From NCBI GenBank assembly GCA_022497155.1, contig MU385773.1:208488-272487 (forward strand): a DNA stretch of 64,000 nt. The letters run 5' to 3'. This document shows positions 21,701 through 34,910 of this stretch, piece by piece. The notes beneath the pieces are model-generated. The model had not been told where the DNA came from. It saw only the letters and a program-made list of their open reading frames with translations, and ran no database searches. Source of the DNA: Whalleya microplaca (taxonomy: Eukaryota; Ascomycota; Sordariomycetes; Xylariales; Xylariaceae). Made by a program: the position numbers and the translations under genes. How positions within the stretch are numbered: position 1 is the first letter of the stretch; each line of letters begins with the position of its first letter.

Positions 21701-24700
21701 ATTTTGGAGTAATCTAGTAGATCGCACTACATCGTCTTTGGCAAGGGCGAATATAATGTCGCAAAGCATGGTCCGAGAAGCCGGATGTAGAATGACTTGT
21801 GGTACCAATGGTCCGCGTTCATCGTCAGGCGGGAAAAGGTGGCGCGAAAATAATCTTTCCGGAAAGTCTGAAGCGAATTGAAATTCTCCCTTCTTGGCAT
21901 AGACCTCTTTAATGCCGATGTGCAAGATCGTGATAAGTCCGTGGGCTACAGAATCCTTGTCTGCTGGGAGTGAGATGTCCTCTGTTGATTTGTGAGAGAG
22001 CAAAAGCTCTCCCCACTGCCTGAGAGAGGACGGCAAGTCAACAATGCTAGATTTTGCCTCATTAAGCCTCGCCAACAACTGGATGGTCAGTAAGAACAAC
22101 TCTTCGCATTTGGCTGGTTCAGCCGCTGCTCGAGGGACAAGGCGCAATACGATGGGCCAGAATAATTCTGCGAACTGTATACCCGAAGTGCCTTTACCAT
22201 GAAGGCTCTTGTCAGCAATCAGTCTGGTTATGCTTCTTCTTACTATTTGGCGGGGATCGAAAAGAAGGTTTTCTATCACTTCCTGTATTTGAATCTGATC
22301 ATAGAATGTCGTCCAGAATTCCTTGTTTCTTGTGCAAGATTCGAGCAACGCTTCAAAAGACCAGGTGATTAGATCGATGCTGTCATTACTTGTCTGGGCC
22401 GCTGCCGCACTTGCGAGTATGACTAATAGGCGCTTCGAGAGATCTGGCGTCAGGAATCGCTTCACAGCCCCGATTTTCACGGTTTCTTTACAAGATTAGC
22501 TAAGTGTCAAATGAAGAAATGAGAGGATATGAATGAAAATAGAGATAGGATTTAGTGAAAGGCCATGAAATCGTTTTCAAACCGTACCTTTTAATAGTTG
22601 GACGAATCCGTCAACAAGTTGAAGGCTCAACTGTATTTGCATGGCTTCACTGGAACATTGACCAACGACATCGGGATCGCAGATCGCTGCGACAATCAAT
22701 GACATTGCCCTCACCAGAGCTTCTCGCTGGTCATCGCTAGTCTGTTGCTGACTCTCGACATCTAGTGAAGATGTCTGCATGACGCTACTCTTGAGACGGC
22801 GAGTACTCAGATACTCCCGGAGTGCGTGGATGGCGTATAACGATTTGAAGGGCTGGCCAAGAGGAAATATATCTTTGTAAGATGCTGACGAGTCGTCAAA
22901 GACCGCCAAGATAGAGTCATCAGCCGGGAGCGATATCAAGAAATGATAGATCTAGGGATTGATTAGCAGGAACATAATTTTAACATAATACAATGGGATG
23001 GAGTAGAACGATTACCTCTCGTGCCAAGTTCTCTTCCATGCTTAAACAATCCCAGAGGTCCTGAAAATGGCCGAGAATCTCGATATCAAGCGGGGAAGCC
23101 CCCGGTTTGATACGCACAGGCGAAGATGCGACTCCCAACTCCCTTTTTACCAAGATCAAGCCACTCTTGATATCGAGATCTTCTATAGACTTGCAAATAT
23201 CAGTATCTGACGGTGCCAGCGGTTGTCCGCGATGGTATAACCGATAGTTGTCAAAACCAGTGGCTTCACGCAGACTGGCAAGGAGCGATGCCGCCGTGTT
23301 CTTAAGCCCGATATCCAGGGGCTTCACTTCGCTCTGCTGGTCGCCATCAAAAGATTGATACTTCAAGTCTGCCGGGTCGCCATCAACTGGGCTGGGCGTC
23401 TGAAGCATGAGAGACCGCAAATCCGGGGCTGCGAAATGGGGCCTATTTTGCAACGTCCTGAGGAGCGTGATGAGCACCTGTAAGGACCTGGTGAACTGTA
23501 GTTCCTGTTCTATATGTTGATCATCGGTTGCTACGATTACCATCGGCTCATCATCTCCGCTTGCCGTCCCGTCACTAAAGGCTTTTAATCTTTGTGCAGC
23601 ATTCCTAAGCTGCTGTAAGCACCTTTGGACGAGGGCAAAGTGGACCCGACGTGCACGATGCAAAGGATACGACATGATCGACTTGCTGTCAACATATATA
23701 TCGCTAACGAGCGTGAAGATCGCGTCATCCTCGATAGTATGACTTGGAGCCGTCAGGATCATTTGCCAGAGGAGCTCAAGGCCAGCGGACTTGAGGCTAT
23801 CCTCGTCATCGAGAGTGACACTAGTGACACTGTTGAGATCGTTCACAAGGGGCACAATGGCCTCCCTAATGAATGCAAGAGACCCTGCACAATAGCAGCT
23901 AGGAGGTAATCTCGGTAGGTATTCCCGTAGGCAAGCGTTTATGAAAGGATTCTCAAGGCGGGTCCGCTTAAGAGCCAAGTTCAAGTCCTCCCAAGCAACT
24001 TTTCTATCATCTTGACAAGCAGCGCCGTTGCCGACCAAAAGGTCCCAGAGGCGGCGACCCAGATCGGAGTCGATCGTGGCGCCATGACATAGAATGATAT
24101 TAGAGATGATCTTCCGGCGGGCCATACTGATGGGATGTGCGTAGACGGGCGCGAAGCCCACTGCCTGAGCATATGCGATGGTAGACTCGAGCTCGTCAAC
24201 AAGGCGCCGAGTCAGATCGTGTTCAGAAATCAGGATTTGCATCCCTGGAGCGGAACCCATAATGCTACTGATCACTTCAAGACTTCCCGATGTCGTGTTA
24301 GATTTGGCAGCGATGTCTTGCACACATGCCATCCATATCGTCTGGCGCCCTGCAGGGTTGGGTCCTATTTGTAGAAGATTTGTAAATCTTGCCAGAATGA
24401 ACTGGTGAATTTCTGGATACGCTATAGAGCCTTGTGGCCCGTAAATAGAAGATTCCTGGAGCAATCGAACGCATATCTTGTACGGGGCTAGAGGTACGAG
24501 TTGGTAAGGGAGGACTTTTTCTTGCATCTGCTTCGTAACGTGTTCGAAAAGCTCCCGCATGCAAGCAGAGAAGGAATCTATCGAGACGCTGTGAAACTTT
24601 TCACATATGTACGAGAGACTGTCCAGATCGAGGAGGACGATAACCTTGGACATCATACGAACTAGGGCATCTGATATCCGGGGATCCTGGGTGGACGTCA

Positions 24701-26683
24701 AGGTCTGCCAAAACAACTCTGTCTGCGCGGCGGTATATGTTTTGGTGACAGCCAAGAATCCGACAATATTAAAGCTGGCCTGGGTGATCTCTGGGTGGCA
24801 GGTCGGGCCAAGGATATAGTCGACAATTCCGGTGCTCGCGAGATAACCAGACAAATATCGAAGATATTCCAAATATGGAGTGTCCTCCACAATTTCCTGG
24901 CGGCCCTGGTAGTTTTTCCACTGGCATACCAGGTCATCACATAGCATGGATGCTGCCCCAACTCTAAGTTGCATTTGGCGCGATCGAACCATTTTACAGA
25001 GCACGTCCAGCCGCCATTGGAAAGAAATCGCCTCGTACGTAAATCGCTCTATTACGCCCAGGTTCTGTTGGCGGTGGTCTTGTATAAGCTTGGTAGCTTC
25101 AGCACTGTTGCCGTGCAAACTGTACTTGAGAATGCTGGTCAGACTATTAACAAGGCAGGTCGCGGTGTCGGAAGCTAGATTGTTGGTACACTTGTCGATG
25201 ACAACCTCTAGAGCGTTCGAGACAACCGTGAAGTGCTTGAGCCCCAAGACCAAATTCTTTCTTGACCGCTCAACAAGTGGTGAGGAATAATTTACAGGGC
25301 ACAACTGCTTCTGGTAGCTGTCCCGTACGAGGCTGTCTGCGAGCTGAGAGCATCCAAAAACGCTTTCCATCACCTTTTTCGGATAGCGGAGTAGCTTGCT
25401 CGTAAGAAGTTCAGCGAATCCGTTTAGCTGGTTCAAAGAACTGCCGTAACTTGCTTGAAAAACGTCGAGCGACTCCGAATATACCGAACCGTTTGTATTC
25501 GGATAGCCATTTGTATTCGAGAGTTGGCTGTCGTCTCTGAGTACTAGGCCGCCAAAGAATCTCAGAAAGGGAGGAGAAACCAAGTCAAAGTCGGCATCAT
25601 CCGTTCTTGAGACTTGAACCAGCGTTCGGTAATCAATCGCGAGGAGAAAGCTCGTCAGCCTGGCTACTTGTATGAACAACTGGCAAATAAGGTCTCGAGT
25701 TTCTCTAGACTTCGAGTAGGCGTGCCTGGCAAGAATATAGTATTAGTTGGGGGCCATGCAATTGGTACGGCAACTAGACCAAACTTCTAAACTTACCGAT
25801 GCGCTATAGTATAGAACAAATCAGGAAGCGCCTGCCAGAATGGTCTGTTCTCTTGGAATGTTTCCATCACCAGAAGGTAAAGGTTAGGATCGGCGTATGC
25901 GAGATAGCTCTCTAGCCACCTGTGCACTCCGTGGAGGACCTCGTCGACATGTGTAGGCTCTAAGGTGCGGTTAGATATATGATGAAGTGAAGGGGACTCT
26001 CTCGACGCACGCTGTCGGAAGTAATTCACGAGACGAGACACAGTGTCATAGTATGTCTCGCCATCGCCATGATACGGAAAGTCGAGCATAGCAGCACTGA
26101 ACTGTGCCGCCCTTCCATCTGCAAGAAGCGAGACATGGGGATCTGCACCAGAGAAGGCGAGATCATCCTCGATGTCTTCGAAAGACACATTTGGTGCTTC
26201 AGGGCTGTCGAGTTCAGACGGCGAGGACGGCGCCTCCTCAGCCGGAGGCGCTGGCGTCATGTTGACCTCGGACTCTTCCACGCTGATCTTTATATCGTCT
26301 TTCTGGAAATGTGCGGGTGTGGGGGAAGTAGGGGACGCGGGAGTAGCCTCGAGGCTATCGGCGTTTCTCAAGTTGATCGTGACCTTGCTCGACACGGGCT
26401 CGGCGGCAGGTTCTGGTTCGGGCCGGACCGGGGTGCTCGGAGGCACGGGCTCTGGGGTGTCGACCTTCATGAGGTTGGATTCAGAGGGAATCTCCGAGGG
26501 AATGGTGGTGGCACACTGGGAGGGTACGGTGTCAATGGATGCACTTCTAGAGCCGGATAAGGACGTCCTGCGACGTTTCCGGGCGGAGAGGTCGCCGTCG
26601 TCGAAGGGGTTCGGTCGGGTCGAGCAAGGCTCAGAGGAGATGGCACGTTCTCGTGACTCGGATGATCTCGAATCTTGGTCCAT
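18778..26683 (-). CDS. Giant ubiquitin-specific protease, USP9X/USP24/USP34-like
   Basis: Model complement(join(18778..18878,18949..22485,22588..22951,23016..25725,25797..26683)): five exons, 2532 residues, all phases consistent. It removes ubiquitin from proteins. The USP catalytic core lies in exon 4: the Cys box GLRNLSNTCYLNSLF with Cys1628, two CxxC-like zinc ligands around KYKCSDCDRHVD, and the His box GTAESGHYYSF with His1878, followed by WVEFNDEIVGPWD. The 1600-residue N-terminal part is mostly helical armadillo-like repeats with a serine/proline-rich opening and a possible ubiquitin-like segment (NYRLYHRGQPLAPSDTD). Another 650 helical residues follow the catalytic core. This is the standard layout of USP9X/USP24/USP34. 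The last exon was placed by its acceptor after GATAG and ends in an acidic tail. Confidence 0.9.
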
Positions 26684-27527
26684 CTGGATCTGGCTGACAC
26701 AAACGGGAGGAAGAGGTGTTGTGGAGCTCCAGACAAAGCTTCAGGCGTTCGCGCGAGAGGGCTCGCCGGTTGCTGGTGGACTCCAGAATTAGCATGTGGG
26801 TTGTGTTGAAGTGTGAAATAAGCGGGGTAGAATGGAATGGCGGGAGAAGAAGAATAGAAGAATGGGAGAGGAGGCAATTAAAAGATCTACAATGGTATCA
26901 AAATAGACGAGAGAGGGAAAAAAACCAGTGCCCCCGGCTCGCAGGAGGTGCCTTGGTGGGTGATATGTTGACGGGGGGGATGGGATAAAGTACGTGTAGC
27001 TGATGTGGTTTTGTGATATGGGACATTGGAGAAGCTCCAGCTACTTTTTTTGGTGGTGACGGGGGGGGATTTTGTCTGGGTCTGGGCTTTTTTGGCTGGC
27101 TGTACCCTGGGCAGTGGGCAGGCTGGGATTTGTTTGGCGTGAGCTATGGTGGGGGAGGGGCGTGTGGAGTAGACAGATGGGAAGGAGGCCGCAGCTACCT
27201 GTGCTCCTCCCACGTACATACCATGCGAGTTATGTATCTCGGCCAGCTAGGTACCGTCGCTAGGTCAAATCGGATGCTTTAGTGGTTTGGGTACCTAGGT
27301 AGTGACTTAGTAATGGTGCACTAGGTGCGGATGTATGTATGTAGGTCCAAATGCCTGGGTATGCAGTGTGTAGGTACCTCACACAACCACAATAATAATA
27401 ATAATTGAGGTCGGGTAGGCAGGTCCACGACAAGTTGAAATCTTGAATCTTGAATAAGTGGACGACGGGTGGAAGGGATGGAAGTTCCTGCATTTATGGA
27501 GCTTCCATGGAAGTGCAGTGCAGCGGT

Positions 27528-27562
27528 GCAGAAGGCAGAAGGCAGAAGGCAGAAGGCAGACG
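27528..27562. repeat. 7 bp tandem repeat GCAGAAG
   Basis: Four perfect copies of GCAGAAG followed by a variant GCAGACG copy. It lies in the long promoter-side region of the deubiquitinase and is likely length-variable between strains. Confidence 0.9.
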
Positions 27563-27735
27563 GAAGGCAGGGCCAGGTAAACATACCATGGGAGAGAAGA
27601 CTAAAAAACCATTGATCAATGAGAGACAGGAAACGGATGGTCAGGCGAGGAAGCATTGCAGGTACCGAAACTCAAAAAATCGAGGATCGAACTTACAGTC
27701 AGATTGGTATATGTAGGTAAGTCAGTCCACAGGCG

Positions 27736-27773
27736 GTCTTGCAGTCTTGCAGTCTTGCAGTCTTGCAGTCTTG
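27736..27773. repeat. 8 bp tandem repeat GTCTTGCA
   Basis: Four perfect copies of GTCTTGCA plus six bases of a fifth. It lies about 170 bp from the 7 bp minisatellite and outside any gene. Confidence 0.9.
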
Positions 27774-28473
27774 TCAAAGGCAAACAAGGTGCTGGAACGA
27801 TCCTGGAAGTGGGGTAAAGGTTTAGTAATTGTGTAGGTAGTTGAGTACGTAGGTAGGTACCTCTGTACCTAGCACAGCACACGGTCTGTACCTTACCTTG
27901 AATCTTGACTGATTGATTGACAGGTGACTTGCCTTGCCTTGCCAGCTTGCGAGGCTCTCAATAATTCAGGTAGTAAATTGGTTCGTCTTGCTATGCAGGT
28001 ATGATACTCGGGCGATGTCTGATATACCTATGTAGGTAGGTATTCTGAGATCGGAATTCTGTATCCTAGCTGCCTAGCATCAATTATGGGTATCTTGCAT
28101 ACGTACGTGTATGAATGTACCTATGTAGCCAGTGGTAAGTATCTAGGTAGTAGTCGGTAACGGGCCATAGTATGGGGTCAAAATACATACATACCTAGGA
28201 CAGGGTATATAGTTGGGTAAGTGAATGCCAGAAATGTACATGTGTAGTACGGCGATGGTTAGGTAAGGTGTGCACATGTGGCTTGGCAGATTCAACAGCT
28301 CCAAGTGGAACAACACATAAACTTGCAACGCCTGTAAAGCTGCGAAGCTAGAAAGCTTATTATACCCTAGGTAGGTATGTAGTTGGCCGATCCAAGCTTT
28401 GCCTAGTACGTGTAGTGGGTTTGTGCTCTACCGCATCAACTAGGCCAGGCAAACCGGCTGCACAGTCTCAACA

Positions 28474-28497
28474 GCTGACAGGCTGACAGGCTGACAG
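28474..28497. repeat. 8 bp tandem repeat GCTGACAG
   Basis: Three perfect tandem copies of GCTGACAG in the same non-coding interval as the two other minisatellites. Confidence 0.9.
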
Positions 28498-30074
28498 ACT
28501 GGATTGTGAATGGCCAAAGAGACTGCAACAATGATGAAATACGTTGAGATTTTATAGGCTGGTGTTTGGCATAAAGATCAGGCAGTGCTGGCTTTTGTGC
28601 ATGCAAAGAACATTCACTGACTGAAGTACTTGATGTGGAATAGCAAGAAAAGAACACCTGATGGGATTATGTAATCTGACATGTCCAATCCATCCATACA
28701 TGTACCTAGGTATCAATTTAAACTCCCTCAAGTGCCTGAGCAGATCTACCTAGGTAGGCTTGTGTACGCAGAAAGCAAACTTTACTTGGCTTAGCCACAA
28801 TGGGGTGGGAGACCTCAAAGGATTCTCGATCATGGTGAATAGGCTGGAAAGACTTAGTCAAAACCTCGGGATAGATTCCCCTATCAATGTCGACTAAAGA
28901 CCATTGATAGACGTCCAATACATGTGCAAATATTGGAGTCATTCATGCATAAAATTTAGGATACTATAAATTCCTCGGCCATCTTCCTATTCGCAATCTC
29001 AAAGCAATACTGCGAGTAGGCTAGCCATGGGGGCAAACACCATGGGGGAGGAGACCGTGCTGGAAACAGATGGGCAAATGGTGGCTCGACTAAATGCCGT
29101 TTATCAATTTGGGAATTCCTGATATTTAAATTTCAAGATTCTGTCTAATTGAACCAGAGTGTAACAGTATCCTTCTCCTCAAGCCTTCTATATTCGTATT
29201 GCTCGAGGCCATTTCTTCACTACCGTAGCCCGTGGAACTTTTTGATATATTCCTATTTACAGGCATATCGTGGCAACTTCTATTGTTAGAACTAGAGAGG
29301 GCATAGTTCAAGGTCCATCCATGTCAATTATGTATCTCTTGGCTTTTTAAACCGACGGTAGCTCCCAGAGAGACCATACATGTATATATGCTGATTAGAG
29401 ACGAATATGTGCCTGATCAATGCTTAGATCCAATCAATCAATGGTCTCGACTCCTACACAGCATATCATTACGATTCTAAACTCGTCTAAACCAGACCTG
29501 TAAGCATTTTACTCATTACCTATAAAACAAACCAAATGTCGATATCTGGGTACCTATACATGAATATTCTTTCAGACAGCACCTAAGATAGTTCACGTCT
29601 GCTAGTCTTAGTAGGCTTTTCCCCATATTAATGAACTAAATATGTGTCCGACATTCATATTACAGCGGCGACGTCATAATGCTCCCCTGAAGCTACCTAC
29701 CTACAGCAGATGTCCATAGGTAACCTTGCCGTTGGCATGGTGGGGACCTCAGCTGTAAGATTCTGAAGATGTTCCAGAACATCTGCCACGCCTTATTGCA
29801 TGTGGATACTACCACTGTAGGTTAGGTAATTTAGTTATGTACATGCTATATATATCAAATTTGACATTATTTACAACCTCAAACACTTCAATATATCCAG
29901 TCGCATCACGCCGTCGTCCACCCGGACATCCAGACACCCAATTTATTATTTGCAAGGAAAGTCGCCTAATAATCTAGGGCAACACTCGGGACACAAATCT
30001 TCTTATAGGTACCCAACACGAAATATAGCACACAGCAGCAATAGGTAGCCATTTGCAATCCTGGCTCATTGACA

Positions 30075-31009
30075 ATGGAGAAAAAGAAGATCATGTATCA
30101 GCTAGACACGCCATATTCAGCAGTGTCATGGTAAGTCCCACAACCCCCAGCAGCTTTGAGCAACCGAAGCTGACAGATTTCCTAATGTAGGCCACAGATA
30201 ACCTTCGAAGACCAAGACACAATCTTGGAGCTTCTATGCACGTGAGTCAAGAGGTTACCATGCATCGCAAATATCAGACACTACATCATATCTCCGGCTT
30301 GATCTATGTACATCTAGCTTATTCTCACCAATAACTATCAATGCCGATAGAGGCTGCAGGCCCCTGGTACTAACTACACGGTCTTCATAGCTTGCTTACA
30401 CCATTGGGTCGTTACCGCGTAGAACATATTCAGCCGTCAAGGGGCAAACGCGACAAGAAACGGAAACGCAGAACACCAGGTCTCCCTGCTTCGGATTTGT
30501 CGCTTCCTCCTATTCCAGAGCTCAACTCTTATATCGATGTAGGATTGCCGGCCGTGACTCGTTGTTTGCAAGAGATGGCTTCAATGAGTGGCGATCCGGA
30601 TTCTACAATGGAAGACAACCCGTCCAGTAGTAAATCTTCGAGTACTCGCTGCTATTCGGCTATTTATGTTGCTCGCTCTGGACAGCCTAATACCCTAAAT
30701 GGTCATCTTCCTCAGATGGTAACTGTTGCCTCGAAGGCAGATCCGAAGCGGACACCCATCAGGCTGGTGGGACTGTCGAAGGATTGCGAAGAGCGACTAT
30801 CAGCGTCCTTGGGTATTCCTCGTGTTTCTTGCATCGGTATTCGAGAAGACGCTCCCAACTCCAAGGCATTGGTAGACTTCACTCGGAAGCATGTCCCAGT
30901 CATCGAGGTGCCGTGGTTGGAGGAGGCGAGGCGTGCTGAGCATCGGGAGACCAACATCAATACGATCGAGACATCTATTGGCATCAGGAAACAGCCACGC
31001 CTGGGATAA
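30075..31009 (+). CDS. POP3: RNase P/RNase MRP subunit Pop3
   Basis: Model join(30075..30130,30191..30241,30391..31009), 241 residues. Intron 2 carries a perfect TACTAAC branch point at 30370. The spliced N-terminus runs MYQLDTPYSAVSWPQITFED then QDTILELLCTLLTPLGRY, the hallmark of fungal Pop3. A basic KRDKKRKRR patch, SAIYVARSGQPNTLNGHLPQ and a C-terminal LPRVSCIGI-like segment (GIPRVSCIGIREDAPNSKAL) with VIEVPWLEE also fit. Pop3 is an L7Ae-fold-like protein that binds the RNA of nuclear RNase P and RNase MRP, which mature tRNA 5' ends and pre-rRNA. Length and domain order are normal for the family. Confidence 0.88.
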
Positions 31010-32888
31010 TGTATATTAGAATAGAAGGCTTCAGGCTCACTCCCTAGTATATAAGGACCTCACAGAACCTACCCAAATATCAGCCTGGGAGATATATGCC
31101 CAACCAATAAGCTCCGGTGTAGCTATGTGTATCATTATGTGTATCATTCGATTAGGTGAAGAGTTGATAGTTCTCATGCTAGATAACGTAGATAATCGAT
31201 AGGTATATTGGACGTGTAGTTTGTAAAGAGTTCCAATTTTCAGATACATGAGCACTATAATCCTAGGTAGATGAGTGTACTGCACTGAGCATCCCGATAT
31301 TGTTTACACAGAGCAGGATGTCCTCGTCAAAACACACTTGGCACATATTATATTGTCTTTACGATGATGAAACACTTATTACCGAGTGTCGTGGTATATA
31401 ACAACTACACAATAATCCTTTGTGGCATAGTGATGCACTAAGGGGTGTCCAACACCGGAGTGTCATCGGAGTTAGGTCCCTAGGTTAGGTCAAGAGGAAA
31501 GAGCTGTGCCCAAAATCTGTTGTTTGATAAAGTAGTCATAGGGCAGTTGCCTTCAAGGGTATACCTAATGGTCGGCGCCTGAGTGATCCATTGTTGATTC
31601 CCCTATGCACCCCAGGTACGAAAAAGAATACTGTGTCAACGACATGCCTGCAAAGTACTCGAGAGTGTCCCCTTGACAACAAACTCCATTAGCTGTGACC
31701 AACACACTTTGTATCACTTCTGGTTCCTCTTGGTATCGCACCGTATACAAAGACCCTGGAGCTTTCCTAAGCTGCTTCCCGACCCCTTCAAGCCAACCAA
31801 AAGCACCATAGTGACTACACACTCCCAACAGTCAGGTAAGTTCGCTAGGCACCCTGTGAGGAGTTGTTGAAGCCCATCCTTTCATCAGTATATCCAAGCA
31901 CATATTCCTAAGGGTATAGGAACGTACTGGGTTTCCCTAGCATTAGGTACCTGAATCTTGCACATATCAATCATCTTCCTGCGCCCCATCCATCTACATC
32001 TCCCTAGGAACTTCATCACTCCGACACAACAATTACTCACTAGGCATTCTGGGTCAGGTCCTTCTCACTACGATTTACTTCTGCCCTCACGCATACTGTA
32101 AGTATTTCTATTCTCGTCGTTCTCCTTCTTTTAATTATTCTCTGGACCCCAGAAAACAATATACTCTTCAGACTTGAGTAATTCCCCAAACTGATTCCCT
32201 AAGTTGTTACCTAGATCCACACCTACGCTGCACTCCTTCGTATGGTACATCCTACCCTCTGCCCTTGACAACAACGCTGGATGTAACCACGCCGCCATCG
32301 TATTTGTGAACAACTTCTCAGTCTTTCCCTAAGGCTAGCTTGACTTGGCTTGGCCATATAGTTTCTCACATCGACGTCGGGTGCAGCTTCGTCTTCCTAC
32401 AGAACTCGGTCGCTCCAGTGTGACATAGTTTAGGCGCTGTCACGGCATACTTCCCCTTGATTTCCCAGCTTCACTAGGTAACCGACAGGAGTAGACTGAT
32501 ACAGCAGCCTATACAGTACTCGAGTAAGTGTTGCCTCAAAGGATCCTTCCACTTATGTCTTCTGAATAACTAACATATCAACAGGAGGCAACAAAAAGAT
32601 TCTTGGTCTTCATATCCTCCCTCTAGGCATTGTCGCTACCGATACTGTGGGCGCTCCTCTTGAAAGGCCTTATCAACTTCCTCACTCAGGTAACTCTACC
32701 CTACCCTACCCAGACCCCTTTACTTGTCCTTCCACAGATTGCCCTTCGTTTCTCAACGCCATCTACTTACCATTGTCTAACATAGGCAAGCAGGGCCTCG
32801 AAAGGGTTCAGACTGTCAAGCTGATATTGCACCACTACCTACTTTACAGAAACAATCTTTGCTGCTCAGTTGCGAAATCCTCGTCAAG
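31010..32888. other. 1.9 kb interval, probably the multi-intron 5' leader of the next gene
   Basis: No independent gene is supported. From about 32030 on there are several donor/acceptor pairs, such as GTAAGT at 32525 with an acceptor ending TATCAACAG near 32584, and further acceptors near 32739, 32786 and 32849. The segment at 32587-32690 even reads as plausible coding sequence. This suggests that the RGG gene at 32889 has a spliced leader, possibly with upstream coding exons that I could not join with confidence. Confidence 0.4.
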
Positions 32889-33782
32889 ATGTTCGGACTA
32901 GGTAATCTGGATGAGGCCAGACAGCTCCAGGCCGAATTCTCACGGGCCAAGCCATCCCGTAATCGGGGCAGAGGCCGCGGCAGAGGTGGATCTGCCGGGG
33001 TACAACGCGGTGCGAACCGTAACCAACCCCGACGATTGGAGCCAATGGAGACTGGGAACCGTAGAGGGAGTGGTAGTGGTGCTACCGGTCCCTACCGCCG
33101 AGGAACCCCCTCTGGAGCACATAACAGAAGCTATACGCTTGGAAGAGAGGATGCTGCCTTCAGCCATTCCGGCTACTCTCCTCAAGCTAGGCCGTCTGCG
33201 AGAGTTGAACCTTATGGCCGCTCAACACAGGCTTCTGCTGATTCGACCAACCCTGCCGTGGGTCAATCTCCTGTGTTGTTAGATATCTGGGGAGACCCCC
33301 TCCCAACTTCCACCCCTTCTAACGCCCCTGTGTTTCCTAGAGCTCAAGAGACTCAAAACACTACCTTCCAGCCAACGCCGACATTCTCTGGTTTTCGTAG
33401 CCCACAGACAACTTCGATGGATCAGGCTACTCCATTAGAGAAGATCAGGATGTACAATCCTTTTGGAGCATACAATGGACAGACTTTCAGCCGACCAATG
33501 CAACGAGCCGACGTCGCAATGAGTGACACCACATCGACAGTTAACTCTCAACCGAGAACTCGAGACACTAGACGAAAGGGACTCGCTGATTCGATCTGGA
33601 ACCCAGCGAACTATCCGGAGCAGCCGGAGGAGGAGGAGGAACTGGAGGAACCGTATCCCGACCCCATGCCTGTAGATGAGGTTGTCTACGAACGGCGTGA
33701 GGCTACGCAGCCCACCGGCCCCGTCGTGTACAGCGGCTGGGTGAGCGGACAGGGACTTGGCGACTCCCGGTGGTCTTATTAG
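32889..33782 (+). CDS. RGG-rich, intrinsically disordered protein
   Basis: A frame of 297 residues from MFGLGNLDEARQLQAEFSRA. A short amphipathic N-terminus is followed by an RNRGRGRGRGGSAG box (residues about 27-40) and a long disordered stretch rich in Ser, Thr, Pro and Gln. An acidic run PEQPEEEEELEEP precedes the C-terminal motif SGWVSGQGLGDSRWSY. RGG boxes commonly bind RNA or are methylated by protein arginine methyltransferases, so an RNA-linked role is an inference. I do not recognise the family. Candidate spliced exons just upstream mean the true start could be earlier than 32889. Confidence 0.65.
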   Translation: MFGLGNLDEARQLQAEFSRAKPSRNRGRGRGRGGSAGVQRGANRNQPRRLEPMETGNRRGSGSGATGPYRRGTPSGAHNRSYTLGREDAAFSHSGYSPQARPSARVEPYGRSTQASADSTNPAVGQSPVLLDIWGDPLPTSTPSNAPVFPRAQETQNTTFQPTPTFSGFRSPQTTSMDQATPLEKIRMYNPFGAYNGQTFSRPMQRADVAMSDTTSTVNSQPRTRDTRRKGLADSIWNPANYPEQPEEEEELEEPYPDPMPVDEVVYERREATQPTGPVVYSGWVSGQGLGDSRWSY

Positions 33783-34910
33783 ACTTCTCGTCTCTTTGTG
33801 AGACTCTTCAGCATCTTCTCTATCAACAAGGTCTCACATCCTCGGCGACTTTCTTCTGTGCGAGATACCCCTAAGTTTAGTACATCGACCTGCGATTTGG
33901 ACCACTTTATATGATAATATGAGGCTCTCGACGATACCCCGGAAATTATAGGAGACTAGAAGAAGAAGAAAGAAGTAAAGAAACACAAAGCAAAAACGAA
34001 ATCACCATGTACAGAACCCACCCCCCCCAACACACACACACAGACAGACAGAGAGAGAGAGAGAGAAGAGAGAAAATCAATTCATTGCAATACTATACGT
34101 TGCCTGCTACCCCAAGTTGGCGGCAGTCGTCAACGTTTTCGGTGTTTATAGACACATACGTTCGCCTTGTCCTATGTTCTTTGCGCACTGGACTGGGCGA
34201 TCTTCCTTGTAAGACTATACCTTTCCCCTCCCTACTTGACTATAATCTTGTGTAACAAAGACTAATTGGACCACGCTATTTTTTTTTAGTAAACCTTGAG
34301 GAACTTTCGGGAGACGGAAACCTTGCAGGGTTTCACTCTCCCGATATCATCATTGCCTGCGGAAAAAGAGGGAAATCGAGTCATGGAACGGGATGCATAA
34401 GAGACGATGCTGCTAAGCACAACAGTACTTCTGTATTCACCACCCTTGCTCTCGATGGGTTTTCAGACCAGCCGTACGAGGCAGCATGGATCGACGCGTT
34501 TCCCCCGACTCACTTTTCCTCGCACAACCCGATCTTTTCCTTTGTTTTATGTCTTTGCGGTTGATTTGATTTGATTTTCGCAGCTACCTAATCATGATGG
34601 AGTAATTTGCATGCACAATCAGGCTCAGGATCTTGCGAAACTGCTTCGGGGGCATATTGGTTGATCGTGAGGCTAGATTTGCATACATGTGTAGGTATAT
34701 ACAATAAAACCCCATAAAAAACCACTTGCTATGCTGTTTACTGTTTGGTGAAGGAAGTCTTCGTAGACAACAATGGCGCGAGGGCATCATGCAGATTCTT
34801 AGATATTTATCTGTCCTAATGATCTTGATTTGACAACAAACACTCTACTACTTTAACCCAGACAACATCCATCCCACTCATCCCCCTTGACTCCCTCCCC
34901 TACCTACCCC
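33783..34910. other. Convergent intergenic region with a GA microsatellite
   Basis: It contains the 3' flanks of the RGG gene and of NOC3, which converge. A purine tract GAGAGAGAGAGAGAAGAGAG begins near 34051, after a run of Cs and CA repeats. No credible exon was seen. Confidence 0.45.

Larger units (their letters stand above)
26684..30074. other. 3.4 kb intergenic region rich in short tandem repeats
   Basis: No supportable gene lies between the divergent deubiquitinase and POP3 starts. The region is full of low-order structure: G-rich tracts at 26960-27170, repeated TAGGTAC/TACCTAGG words throughout 27240-28400, and three minisatellites listed separately. A TTCCAGAA heat-shock-element-like core occurs at 29772-29779, about 300 bp upstream of POP3. 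Short open frames here lack splice sites or recognisable motifs. Confidence 0.45.

Noticed and set aside
28718..28942. 74-codon minus-strand frame upstream of POP3
   Set aside because: No motif, no convincing splice sites, and surrounding sequence is repeat-rich non-coding.
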